Below, one piece after another: positions 46,478 to 56,690 of a stretch of 64,000 nucleotides of DNA. Every line of letters starts with the position of its first letter. Position 1 is the first letter of the stretch. The stretch spans positions 1 through 64,000 of the forward strand of contig SEMN01001355.1 in NCBI GenBank assembly GCA_005408345.1. Reading direction: 5' to 3'. The notes under the pieces were generated by a model. It worked only from the letters and a program-made list of their open reading frames with translations. It did not search any database and was not told the origin of the DNA. The stretch is from Macquaria australasica. Its lineage: Eukaryota > Chordata > Actinopteri > Centrarchiformes > Percichthyidae. Position numbers and translations under genes: made by a program.

Positions 46478-47130
46478 GTGTGTCAGATGTTTAGTTACTC
46501 CTCTGCCTCCTTTAGCGATAATGGTATGTGTAACAAATGTAGTTTATTCACTGTGTTGGAGGCGAGGCTCAGTGAGTTAGAATCGCGGCTCCGCACCATG
46601 GAGAGTCAGTCAGCCGTAGCTAGCCAGCCCCTAGCCGGTGCGAGCCGACCAGAGGTAGCTTCTGCTAGCCGTCTCCCGGCAACTCCCGAGCAGCCGGGAA
46701 GCCAGGGAGGCTGGGTGACTGTCCGAAAGAAGCATAGCCCTAAACCAAAGCCCACGGTTCACCACCAACCCGTTCACGTTTCCAACAGGTTCTCTCCACT
46801 CAGCGACACACCCGCTGAGAAACCAACTCTGATTATTGGCAGCTCCATTTTGCGAAACGTGAAATTAGCGACACCAGCGACCATAGTCAAATGCATCCAG
46901 GGGCCAGAGTGGGCGATGTTGAATCGTATTTAAAACTGCTGACTAAGGATAAACGTAAATATGCTAAGATTGTTATTCACGTCGGCGGTAATGACACCCG
47001 ATTGCGCCAATCGGAGGTCACGAAAATTAATGTTGAGTCGGTGTGTACATATGCAAAGACAATGTCGGACTCCGTAGTTTTCTCTGGGCCCCTACCTAAT
47101 CTTACTAGCGATGACATGTCTAGCCACATG
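46478..47130 (+). pseudogene. L2 ORF1: Cys-rich, coiled and SGNH-esterase-like protein, frameshifted
   Basis: 46478-46933 encodes MCQMFSYSSASFSDNG, a coiled LEARLSELESRLRTMES and PTLIIGSSILRNVKL. The frame then shifts near 46900 and continues as GARVGDVESYLKLLTKD and IVIHVGGNDTRLRQSEV. IGSS and GGND are the first blocks of an SGNH (GDSL-type) esterase, a domain known in ORF1 of some CR1/L2 LINEs. It would bind the element RNA in the retrotransposition particle. Broken by the frameshift. Confidence 0.7.
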
Positions 47131-47270
47131 TTACCCACCCTAAACTCCACAGAGAGGTTGTCTGCCCCCAGACCACTTAAATTATTTAAATCCAAAGTAA
47201 ACAGAAGAGGAGTTACACATAAAAACCTAATAAAAAGTAAAACCACCACTGCAACAGTACAACAAAATAG

Positions 47271-48827
47271 GAGAATTAAATGTGGACTCTTAAACATCAG
47301 ATCTCTCTCATCTAAAGCTGTTCTAGTAAACGATCTAATATCAGATCATAATATTAATTTATTTTGTCTTACTGAAACCTGGCTGTGTCACAATGAATAT
47401 GTTAGCTTAAATGAATCCACTCCCCCTAGTCACATTAATATTCACATTCCTCAATGTCAGAAGGAATGGCCTTCGAGGCAAGTCTGCCGCAAAAAGCCAT
47501 CCAGGCAGCAGGGAGAAAACCCAAATGCAGACAGCCAGGGAAGTTGTGAATATCCAAAGGTTTATTTCTGAAACTCACGACAACAGGAACATCCACTTGG
47601 AAAGCGCAGGCAGAATGGAATCACAGGAACACAAATTCAATAATGACACAACAAGGAACAACGGGAGAATACCGGCATATATAGGAGCAGAAACAATCAG
47701 GGAATCAAACACAGGTGGGAAACTAGACACAGGTGCACACAATCAAAACGGTGGGAAACAGAACAAAGACCAGAAGTAAATACTACACGTGAGACAAGAC
47801 TAGTGAACTTCAAAATAAAACAGGAAACACACCAAACAGGTACAAACAAGAGTCCCTAGGATCTTAACAGTCAAGGCACAGGCCGAGGAGGTGGAGTTGC
47901 AGCCATCTTCGACTCAAGCCTATTAATCAAACCTAAACCAAAACTAAATTATAACTCGTTCGAAAGCCTTGTTCTTAGCCTTTCACACCCAACCTGGAAA
48001 ACACTACAGCCAATTCTATTTGTTATAGTGTACCGAGCTCCTGGACCATACTCTGAATTTTTATCTGAATTCTCAGAGTTCTTATCAGGTTTTGTCCTTA
48101 AAACAGATCAAATAATTATTGTAGGTGATTTTAATATTCATGTGGATGTAGAAAATGATAGCCTTAGTGCTGCGTTTATCTCATTATTAGATTCGATTGG
48201 CTTCTGTCAGAGTGTACATGAACCCACTCACTGTTTTGACCACACCCTCGACCTTGTTCTTGTTTATGGCATTGAAATTGAACATCTAATAGTCTTTCCA
48301 CAGAATTCTTTTTTATCAGACCATTTTCTATTAACTTTTGAATTCCTATTACTGGACTACACGCCATTAGGCAAACATTCCTACACTAGATGTCTATCTG
48401 ATAGTGCTGTAGCTAAATTTAAGGAAGTGATTCCATCGGCATTAAATTCAGTTCCATGTCTCAATGTAACAGATGACTCCTATGCTAACTTTAGTCCCTC
48501 CCAAATTGATCATCTTGTTGATAGTGCTGCAGGCTCACTACGAATAACACTCGACTCTATCGCCCCTCTAAAAAAGAAGATAATAAAACAGAGGAGGTTA
48601 GCTCCATGGTATAACCCGCAAACCCGCAAATTAAAACAAACATCGCGAAAACTTGAAATGAAATGGCGTTCCACCAATCTGGAAGAATCACGTTTAGCCT
48701 GGCAAGTTAGTCTTAAAATTTATAGGAAGGCCCTCCGTAATGCCAGAGCAGCCTACTACTCATCATTAATAGAGGAAAATAAGAACAACCCCAGGTTTCT
48801 GTTCAGCACTGTAGCCAGGCTGACAGA
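47271..48827 (+). pseudogene. L2 ORF2: endonuclease region, interrupted
   Basis: RIKCGLLNIRSLSSKAVLVN starts an APE-type endonuclease. The solo LTR interrupts it at 47455, and it resumes with GGVAAIFDSSLLIKPKPK at 47893. IIVGDFNIHVDVENDSL and the later LSDHFLLTFEF are the catalytic Asp/Asn and Asp-His blocks. The frame stays open from 48028 into the Harbinger insertion at 48828. Confidence 0.85.
47455..47869 (-). mobile_element. Solo LTR (415 bp)
   Basis: On the reverse strand it runs from TGTTAAGATCC to CTTCTGACA, TG...CA ends typical of an LTR, with a TATATATGCC box near the middle and an AATAAA signal before TCTGCATTTGGGTTTTC. It interrupts the L2 at CCTC|GAGGCACAGG of copy 3. The flanks CTCAA and GTCAA (47450-47454 and 47870-47874) are a 5-bp target duplication with one mismatch. 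No internal coding region remains, as after LTR-LTR recombination. Confidence 0.82.
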
Positions 48828-49033
48828 TACCCCTTTTCCACTGAAGTGAACTTAGTGCTAGTTCTGTGCTGGTGCTAGTGCCGGTTCGCAATTGGTTCAA
48901 CTCGCGAACCTACAAAGAACTCGTTTGTGTTCCCACCAGCTTTACGGGTTAGAGAGCCACGTCATTACGTCACTCTGTACGTCTTCAGTTTCCCAGCAAC
49001 ACTAGCGCCAACTTCGGGCAGAAGACAACAACA

Positions 49034-50420
49034 ATGGCGGGCGCCGTATCTCTTCAGGTGTTGTTCCTGGCTTTGAAAATCTACATTGGCATCCAAACAA
49101 GACTGTTCCGATGCGTTGTTGCTGCTCGGCGTGATTGCTATATGCGGCGATTACATTCAAGAAGAAAGGTAATTATCTAACACATTTTGATTCTGAACGT
49201 AAGGTGTTATTGTTAGCCTTTGTTGTAAGCTAACACGCTAGCTACCTAGCATTGACTACACATCGGTCACATTGCGATTAAACAAATTTAATAAACAACT
49301 GACACACCAATTTCTACCTTTACAGGTAATCCTGCGGCTGATGGCAAGGCGGAGGTCACCTGTTGTTTGGGCTTACACACGATCTCATCACTGGTGGGAC
49401 ACAATTGTTCCGGATTTCAGCCCACAACAGTTCGTGCAAAATTTTCGTGTTTCCCGGGAGTCATTTGACTACATCTGCGGTCGGGTCGGCCATGCCATGA
49501 GGAAAAGGAACACCAATTACCGCTTGTGTGTCCCAGTCCGCAAGCGGGTGGCAATTGCCATCTGGAAGCTGGCCACAGGCAGCGAGTACAGGACCATCAG
49601 CCATCTTTTTGGGGTAGGCCTGAGCACTGTGTCTAATTGTGTTCAGCACTTCTGCAACGCAGTGATCATGGTGCTGCTTCGTGCCCACATCGCATTTCCT
49701 GACACTGACAAGCTGGCTGGAATGGCCACTTTCTTCGAAAATCGTTGGGGAGTACCACAGTGTGTTGGAGCAATAGATGGAAGCCACATTCCCATAATTG
49801 CACCAGAGCAGTATGCCCGAGACTACTACAACCGGAAAGGATGGCATTCAGTTGTTCTACAAGCGGTTGTGGACGGCAAAGGTCTCTTCTGGGATGTATG
49901 TGTTGGCTATCCAGGGAGTGTGCACGACGCAAGAGTACTGCGGCAGTCACAGCTGTGGGAAGCCCTAAGTGATGGGGAAGTACTTGGGCAAAACAAAGTG
50001 ACCATCTCTGGCTGTGACGTTGGACATTACCTGATTGGTGACCCGGCCTACCCCATGCAGAATTGGCTCATGAAGCCCTTTTCTGACACCGGCAGACTGA
50101 CCCCTGAACAACACACATACAATTACAGACTGAGCAGAGCACGATCGGTTGTGAAGATGTCTTTTGGAAGACTAAAAGGACGATGGAGGTGCCTCTTAAA
50201 GAGAAATGACTGCAAGCTGGAGCTCAGCAAGAAAATGGCACTGGCATGCTGTGTGCTTCATAATATATGTGAGGAACATGGTGACAATTTCATTGAGGAG
50301 CACCCAGACACGACCATCAACGTTCAGCCTCCTATGCGGGCATTACCTGAGCATGGTAATCCAGAAGGGACTGACATTAGAGCTGCATTAATGGACTACT
50401 TTAACAGGGGGAATGGGTGA
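49034..50420 (+). CDS. PIF/Harbinger transposase (HARBI1-like), catalytic Glu changed to Lys
   Basis: Two exons, 49034-49168 and 49326-50420, joined by a GTAATT...TTTACAG intron in phase 0: 409 residues. The 382-residue reading that starts at 49272 includes intron sequence. An N-terminal helix-turn-helix (RVAIAIWKLATGSEYRTISH, then FGVGLSTVSNCV) precedes a DDE_4 nuclease core: GAIDGSHIPI (Asp at 49776), YPGSVHDARV (Asp at 49926), GDPAYPMQNW, then RSVVKMSFGRLKGRWRCL. In this family the last block reads V-E-x-x-FGRLK; here the Glu is Lys (AAG at 50154-50156), a GAG-to-AAG change. The frame is otherwise intact, so the enzyme is probably inactive through this one residue. It normally cuts the element ends together with the Myb-like partner encoded at 50578-51883. 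Confidence 0.92.
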
Positions 50421-50577
50421 ATGTGTTTTTGTGTGATGTTTTTCTGTTCATTAAGCATTTTGAATCAGACATGTCTGTTTACAGAGTGTTTATTTTTACA
50501 GATATATACAAAAAGTGCAAAAATGTGCAAGCACAAATTAAAAAATTACATTAAAAAAATAAAAAGAGTCTTTTGTT

Positions 50578-51883
50578 TTATGTCTTGGCTTGGCCCTCCA
50601 TTAATGAGACCATGCGTCCCATTAGCCCAAGCAAAGCGCTGGTGTCTGCTTCCATCTTCTGGAGTAAGGCGTCGTTCATGTCCTTGCTGTGCTGCAAGAA
50701 CCTCTCGTCTGCCCTCTCCAGATAATGCAGCAGCTCCTGGTTGTCGTCGCGCTTCCTCTTTCCTGTGTACAAAACAACAATTGTCTCAAATATTGTCTAT
50801 TGCGAGTATGTACTAGTGTTATATTTCTGTACAACATACTTAAACTATACCACAGCACACTGTAGAACTGATAGATATCATACTTTTACATTACATCTCT
50901 ATATTAATTAAGACAAAAGTAGGTTCCATCACTCATATTACATATACATATAACATATCATATTACACGTTGGACTTGTATTTGTCGTTTACACGGTCCA
51001 TGTTGTGTATGTGTTATTATATGTATTAAGGCTCTATTCTGTGTCAGGTAGACTTTCATGTGTTAACAATAAATCTTACCTCGTCTGGTTGACGATGATG
51101 ACGCGGTGGACGGTGCGGGTGAGCTGCATCGCCGTGGCGGCGGAAGCCCTTGGTCGGCATCATCAACGTCTTCGATGGCAGACAGCTCTTTAAACAACAA
51201 CACAAACAAGAAATCAGTGCTTCAGAACACAAACTCTTGTAACACACTTTATACAATGTTAGAGCTTTGTTAAGGAAAAGGCTAACTGACATTGGAAGTA
51301 GCATGCTAACTTTATCTATTGTTACCACGGGTAGCTAGCTAGCTGTTGCTAACGTTACCCAAGCAAGCCCAGCGTTTCTGGCGTTACCAATGTATACTGA
51401 TGTGAGACATTTGTATTATTAGCTCGTAAAACTGCTAGACATTGCCTAATTCATTGTCAGTAAGGCGAAACATAAAAAATAAAACTTACGAGGATCCGCA
51501 GAACTTTGTATGGTATCATCCACCATACACTCGAACATCGCTGTTGCGGAGTTCAGGGCCCCGGTCAGCTGGCATGCCAGTCTGTCGCCGAGGACCGAGT
51601 CGAGCAGGTCGAAATGTGGACTTTTCCTCGGCCGACCAGCGCCGCTTCTCCCCAGCTCCCTTTTCTGGTCCCTGTACTCCTTTTTTAACTTTTTAAGTTT
51701 GTTGTTTATTTGTTCGATGTTGCGGTCGTATCCCGCTGCCGCCATCTCCCGCTGGAGCTCTACGAACACCGGCTTTGTCCTCGTTGCTCCCTCGAGTTTA
51801 TTTTGAATTTCCGTGGAAGACCACAGTGCAAGGAGACAGTTAATCTCCTCCACGGACCACTGCTGTTTCAGTTTAGCATCCAT
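50578..51883 (-). CDS. Myb/SANT-like DNA-binding partner protein of Harbinger (three exons)
   Basis: Exons on the reverse strand: 51883-51490, 51187-51080, 50762-50578; 228 residues, phases 1 and 1, GTAAGT and GTAAGA donors. The N-terminus, KQQWSVEEINCLLALWSS to NKLKKLKKEYRDQKRELGRS, is a trihelix Myb/SANT-like domain with the spaced tryptophans. A Ser/Pro-rich linker follows, then a basic KRKRDDNQELLHYLERADER and a C-terminal helix. In Harbinger systems this protein binds the ends and brings the transposase to the nucleus (family knowledge). The model has no frameshift or stop. Confidence 0.88.
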
Positions 51884-52122
51884 TCTTCTATTCTTTTAGA
51901 AATGGCGGCCTCAAAGTTTTGGTTGGTCTTATTGGTCACGATAATCCCCAGCCCGTGACGTAACCGGTTCTTGGTTCTAGACCAGCAAAGAGTTGGTGCC
52001 GCTGTGGAACCAGTTTTCCTGGCCCAGAGCCAGTTTTTAGGCGGTCGAAAAAGGAAGAACTGGTTCCAGATTAGGCACCGGCCCCGAACCGGCCCTGGAA
52101 CTGCTCCGGTGGAAAAGGGGTA

Positions 52123-52394
52123 AGAGAGTCACAGCTCTGTTGAGCCATGTATTCCTATAGACCTCAGTAGTAATGACTTTGAGCTTCTTTAATGATAAAA
52201 TTCTAACTATTAGAGACAAAATTCAGCACCTCCTGCCCTCAGTTGGTACTGACTTATCTTCAAACACAGGAACCTTAGAAACAACTGTAAAACCTGTACA
52301 TTTAGACTGCTTTTCTCCCATCAACCTTAATCAACTAACTTCCATGATTTCCTCATCTAAGCCATCAACGTGTCTCTTAGACCCCGTCCCAACT
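52123..52394 (+). pseudogene. L2 ORF2 segment between endonuclease and reverse transcriptase
   Basis: Continues the L2 after the Harbinger with KIQHLLPSVGTDLSS and TVKPVHLDCFSPINLNQLT. The short L2 tail then breaks the frame at 52395. Confidence 0.8.
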
Positions 52395-52468
52395 ATTCAA
52401 TTCAATTCAGTTTTATTTATATAGCGCCATATCATAACAAAGTTATCTCAGGGCACTTTTTCGAGTAG
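52395..52468 (-). mobile_element. Short L2 3'-tail insertion (74 bp)
   Basis: ATTCAATTCAATTCAG through GGGCACTTTTTCGAGTAG, reverse of the L2 3' end. It sits between CCCAACT and ACTAGGCTGC, which are contiguous in L2 copy 1, with ACT repeated at both sides. Confidence 0.85.
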
Positions 52469-53278
52469 ACTAGGCTGCTTAAAGAAATTTTACCCTTAGT
52501 TAGCACTTATTTACTAGATATGATCAATCTGTCCTTATTAAAAGGCTATGTGCCACAGTCCTTTAAAGTAGCTGTAATTAAGCCTCTTCTTAAAAAGCCC
52601 ACTCTTGATCCAGGGATTTTGTCAAATTATAGACCTATATCTAACCCTCCTTTTCTCTCTAAGATCCTTGAGAAAGCAGTTGCCAATCAGTTGTGTGACT
52701 TTCTACACAACAACAAGCTGTTTGAGGATTTTCAGTCAGGATTTAGAGTGCATCATAGCACAGAGACAGCACTGGTGAAAGTTACAAATGACCTTCTAAT
52801 TGCATCAGACAAAGGACTTGTCTCTGTACTTGTCTTACTAGATCTTAGTGCTGCATTCGATACCATTGACCATCACATTCTATTACAGAGACTAGAACAT
52901 TTTATTGGCATTAAAGGTACTGCACTAAGCTGGTTTAAATCCTATTTATCAGATCGATATCAGTTTGTACACGTTAATGATGAATCCTCTATGCATGCCA
53001 AAGTTAGTCACGGAGTTCCACAAGGTTCTGTGCTTGGACCAATTCTATTTACCTTATATATGCTTCCTTTAGGCAATATTATTAGGAAGCACTCCATAAA
53101 TTTTCATTGTTATGCAGATGATACCCAATTATATTTATCGATCAAGCCAGATGAAACCAATCAATTAGCTAAACTTCAAGCATGCCTTAAGGACATAAAA
53201 ACCTGGATGACCTGCAATTTTCTGATGTTAAACTCAGGTAAAACCGAAGTTATTGTACTTGGCCCCGAACACCTTTGA
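52469..53278 (+). pseudogene. L2 ORF2: reverse transcriptase
   Basis: 252 codons open from 52520: VIKPLLKKPTLDPGILSNYR, LVLLDLSAAFDTIDHHILLQ, HGVPQGSVLGPILFTLYM (53012) and HCYADDTQLYLSI (catalytic YADD at 53111-53122). Copies element RNA at the target site. This section is well preserved, but the frame ends at 53278 through a frameshift just after GPEHL, and the ORF is disrupted on both sides. Confidence 0.92.
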
Positions 53279-53491
53279 AACACATTATCTAAAGATATAG
53301 TTTCTCTAGATGGTATTGCCCTGGCCTCCAGCGAAACCGTAAGGAATCTCGGAATTATCTTTGATCAGGATATGTCCTTTAACTCCCAAATAAAACAAAC
53401 TTCAAGAACTGCCTTTTTTCATTTACGTAACATTGCAAAAATCAGGCACATCCTATCTCAAAAAGATGCAGAAAAACTTGTCCATGCATTT

Positions 53492-54038
53492 CAATTCAAT
53501 TCAATTCAGTTTTATTTACATAGCGCCATATCATAACAAAGTTATCTCAGGGCACTTTTTCGGATAGAGCAGGTCTAGACCGACTCTTTATATTTACAGA
53601 GACCCAACAGTTCCCACCATGAGCAAGCACTATGCGACAGTGGCAAGGAAAAACTCCCTTTTAACAGGTAGAAACCTCGAGCAGAACCAGGCTCAAGGTG
53701 GGCGGTCATCTGCCTCGACCGGTTGGGTTGAAGGGGGAAGGGGGGAGCGGGAGAGAGAGAGCAGGAGGAAAGAGAACATACAGCAGCTCAACACAGCATA
53801 GATATGGTAATGGCATTGATGTTAACACCAACAGAAACAACACTAAGAGCAACATTATAATAGCAATACTAATAACAGCAACAACAGCAACAGCATCAGC
53901 GGGTGCAGAGCAGGAGCACGGGGGCAGCAGGCGGCAGCAACCACAGACCCAGACCTCCACAGCTCCAGAGGCAGAAACACCTGCAGAAAGCAACAGAAGT
54001 GGAGGGAGAGAGAGAGAGGAGAGAAAGCACACAACTAT
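53492..54038 (-). mobile_element. 5'-truncated L2 fragment inserted into the L2 (547 bp)
   Basis: This is the 3' UTR of the same L2 family in reverse orientation, from the (ATTGA)n tail to the GAGAGAGAGA tract. TGCATTT is repeated at 53485-53491 and 54039-54045 as the target duplication. It is nearly identical to the reverse complement of 54620-55168, the host's own 3' UTR; the 60-codon chance frame in one copy is repeated without change in the other. Confidence 0.93.
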
Positions 54039-55168
54039 TGCATTTGTTACGTCTAGGCTGGACTATTGCAACTCTCTATTATCAGGCTGCCCCAATAAAT
54101 CCCTTAAGACTCTCCAGCTGATTCAGAATGCTGCGGCACGTTTACTGACAAGAACCAGAAAAAGAGAACATATTTCTCCAATATTAGCTTCTCTACACTG
54201 GTTCCCTGTAAAATCCAGAATAGAATTTAAAATCCTTCTCCTCACCTTCAAAGCCCTAAATGGTCAGGCACCATCATATCTTAAAGAGCTCATAGTACCC
54301 TATTACCCCACTAGAGCACTGTGCTCCCAGAATGCAGGGTTCCTTGTGGTTCCTAGAGTCTCTAAAAGTAGAATGGGAGCCAGAGCCTTCAGCTATCAAG
54401 CTCCTCTCCTGTGGAACCAGATCCCAGTTTGTGTACGGGAGGCAGACAACCTCCTCACATTTAAGAGTAGGCTTAAGACTTTCCTCTTTGATAAAGCTTA
54501 TAGTAGGGCTGACTCAGGTGACCCCTGAGCCCCCCTTAGTTATGCTGCTATAGGCCTAGACTGCCGGGGGACTTCCTATGATGCACTGAGCTCCTTTCTC
54601 CTCCTCTTCCTCTCCATCTGTACGCCCTCATATCCCATCAATGTTGTTATTAATTCAACTTCTTCCCGTAGTTGTGTGCTTTTTCTCCTCTCTCTCTCTC
54701 TCTCTTCTTCTGTTGCTTTCTGCAGGTGTTTCTGCCTCTGGAGCTGTGGAAGTCTGGGTCTCATGCTATTGCTGTTGTTGCTGTTGTTATTAGTATTGCT
54801 ATTATAATGTTGCTCTTAGTGTTGTTTCCGTTGGTGTTAACATCAATGCCATTACCATATCTATGCTGTATTGAGCTGCTGTATGTTCTCTTTCCTCCTG
54901 CTCTCTCTCTCCCGCTCCCCCCTTCCCCCTTCAACCCAACCGGTTGAGGCAGATGACCGCCCACCTTGAGCCTGGTTCTGCTCGAGGTTTCTACCTGTTA
55001 AAAGGGAGTTTTTCCTTGCCACTGTCGCATAGTGCTTGCTCATGGTGGGAACTGTTGGGTCTCTGTAAATATAAAGAGTCGGTCTAGACTTGCTCTATTC
55101 GAAAAAGTGCCCTGAGATAACTTTGTTATGATATGGCGCTATATAAATAAAACTGAATTGAATTGAAT
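54039..55168 (+). pseudogene. L2 ORF2 C-terminal part and 3' UTR
   Basis: FVTSRLDYCNSLLSGCPNKS, LLTRTRKREHISPILASLHW and MGARAFSYQAPLLWNQIPV form the conserved C-terminal segment, ending at a stop at 54526-54528. The 3' UTR (CT-rich, then GTTATGATATGGCGC) ends in the ATTGA tail. Confidence 0.88.
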
Positions 55169-55990
55169 TAATTTGTATTTAGTTCCAATTAGCAAATGTT
55201 AGCATGCTAACATGCTAAACTAAGATGGTGATCATGGTAAATGTTAAGACCTGCTAAACATCAACATTTTAGCATTGTCAGCCTAACAGAGCTGTTAGCA
55301 TGGCTGTAGACTTTTAAAGTTCTTTCAGACGGTGAGCGGTTGTCACCATGGCCATCACCCAGCAATGTCAATGTTCTGTATTTTGAATTAGCGGCAGCAG
55401 GGTGCAACCCTGCCACCCAATTACATGCTTGTACCACACAACACAGGCTCCTACTATAATCTCATCATGTAGCTAAAAAGGGCATGTTATAGCTTAAAAT
55501 AGAGTAAATGGTTAGCAGTATGACATGACACACCCAGTATAGCAAGTTAGGGTTTGCCCATTTAAAATGACGGAGGCAGCAGCAGCAACTGTTGGCTGTC
55601 TGAAAGCACCTTTAGACTAAACATCCTGTTCAAACTTGTTCCTTCATGTGACTTCACCATTAAGCAGTGTGTGACTTACAGAGTTGTCTGTCTTGAAAAA
55701 CAGGTTGCAATGGTTGCAATGAATTTAAAGTATAAGACTGACAGTGTTTGACAGTAGGAACACACCCTGAAGTAAAGATGACGATCAAGAAATAGTATTC
55801 ACAGGGAAGAATACCTTCTCAAAGTATAATTCATTTCAGAAAGATTTGCATATTATCCCAGCCATCTTACACTGGCTCCCTGCCAAGTTTCACAATGACT
55901 AGAACATTTTACTGCTGAATTACAAGCCATCAAATGGCTATGTGTCAAAATATCTCACTGTTCTGCTGAGTGCTTACTGGACGGCCCTGG
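55169..55990 (+). repeat. Segment related to the dsg2 3' flank (36350-36670 and 38095-38340)
   Basis: Three blocks follow in the same order and strand as at the dsg2 3' flank: 55180-55320 (TTAGCATGCTAAACTAAGAT), 55617-55740 (CACCATTAAGCAGT, GGTTGCAATGAATTTAAAGT) and 55748-55990 (GAACACACCCTG, AGAAAGATTTGCATATTATC). Each copy has insertions the other lacks, including the Rex1 tail at 37587. This could be a diverged segmental duplication or a long repeat with unusual parts. Confidence 0.65.
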
Positions 55991-56319
55991 AGTCCTTTCA
56001 GATCAGTGGAGAATAACAAAAGGTGAGCAAGCCTCTGCAGTTAAAACCCCCACACTTTGGAACCCTCCACACTTTGTGAATGCTCAATATGTTTAATCTA
56101 CTTTTATCTGTCCTCTTTTGCTATTTTATGTTTTTATCATCTTTCTACAGTATTTTGTTGTCCCTGTGTTTTATGCTTGCTTTTATTCTTGTTCTTTTTC
56201 TTTTTGAAATAACTTTTTATGTTAAGAAAGTGCTTTTCAAGTTTATTGTACATGCATGCAAACACGTCACCTTTTGGCAAAATTGGCCGTTTTCAATCCA
56301 AAATAGGTCACGTACAGGT
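55991..56319. other. No gene recognised
   Basis: T-rich sequence. A hydrophobic 87-codon frame at 56080 reflects T-rich composition and has no start context or homologous look. Confidence 0.5.
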
Positions 56320-56690
56320 ACAGCCGCTGGCGAGCTTTCTTGACCACGGTGTCTGAGTTTAATGTCCAGGAGAGGTCCTCGGTGATGTGCACACCAAGGA
56401 ACCAACCTCAGCATCACCAATGGTGGATGGGGAGGTGTCCACCCCCCTGCTGTCTCCTGTAGTCCACAATCATCTCTTTAGTTTTGCTGATGTTAAGAGA
56501 GTTTGTTGTCCTGGCACCACCTGGTTAGTGATTTGACCTCCTCTCTGTAGGCTGTCTCATCGTTGTCCGTGATGAGGCCTAGTATGGTCGTGTCATCAGC
56601 AAACTTAAAGATGATGTTGGACCTGTTATATACATGGATGTATAAAGAGAACTGGATACAGTGTCGGAGGCGGGGTCCCATTCATTCCTA
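56320..56690 (-). mobile_element. Rex1/CR1-like LINE fragment
   Basis: The reverse strand reads NIIFKFADDTTILGLITDND and YREEVKSLTRWCQDNKLS, the catalytic FADD block and following helix of a CR1-group reverse transcriptase. Further left, TAATGTCCAGGAGAGGTCC continues it. A third subfamily, different from 29135 and 57425. Confidence 0.8.

Larger units (their letters stand above)
48828..52122. mobile_element. PIF/Harbinger DNA transposon (3,295 bp)
   Basis: Ends TACCCCTTTTCCAC and GTGGAAAAGGGGTA are perfect 14-bp inverted repeats. The empty site is visible in L2 copy 3 (CTGACAGAGAGTCAC near 63758); here AGA is doubled at 48825-48827 and 52123-52125, a 3-bp target duplication as usual for PIF/Harbinger (commonly TWA). 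It carries the two expected genes, transposase on + and a Myb-like protein on -, converging. Long imperfect inverted subterminal sequence (CCGGTTCG, GAACCGG) extends inward. Confidence 0.95.
46348..55168 (+). mobile_element. L2 LINE copy 2, main part, split by nested insertions
   Basis: Same layout as copy 1 but on the + strand: 5' region, ORF1, endonuclease, reverse transcriptase, C-terminal part, and a 3' UTR ending in (ATTGA)n at about 55150-55168. Host pieces: 46348-47454, 47870-48827, 52123-52394, 52469-53491 and 54039-55168. Interruptions: solo LTR, PIF/Harbinger, a short L2 tail and a 547-bp L2 fragment. Each gap closes perfectly when compared with copy 1 or copy 3. Confidence 0.9.

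Noticed and set aside
47455..47870. DNA transposon with a 4-bp TCAA duplication instead of a solo LTR
   Set aside because: Ends are not inverted repeats, whereas TG...CA ends, TATA and AATAAA in the right order fit an LTR with a 5-bp duplication.
49272..49325. Transposase start at 49272
   Set aside because: This stretch lies in the predicted intron just before TTTACAG; an upstream 45-codon exon from ATG 49034 joins in phase and gives a better N-terminus.
56080..56343. Hydrophobic 87-codon frame as a membrane protein
   Set aside because: T-rich DNA always yields Phe/Leu-rich frames; no start context, no exon signals and no homologous look.
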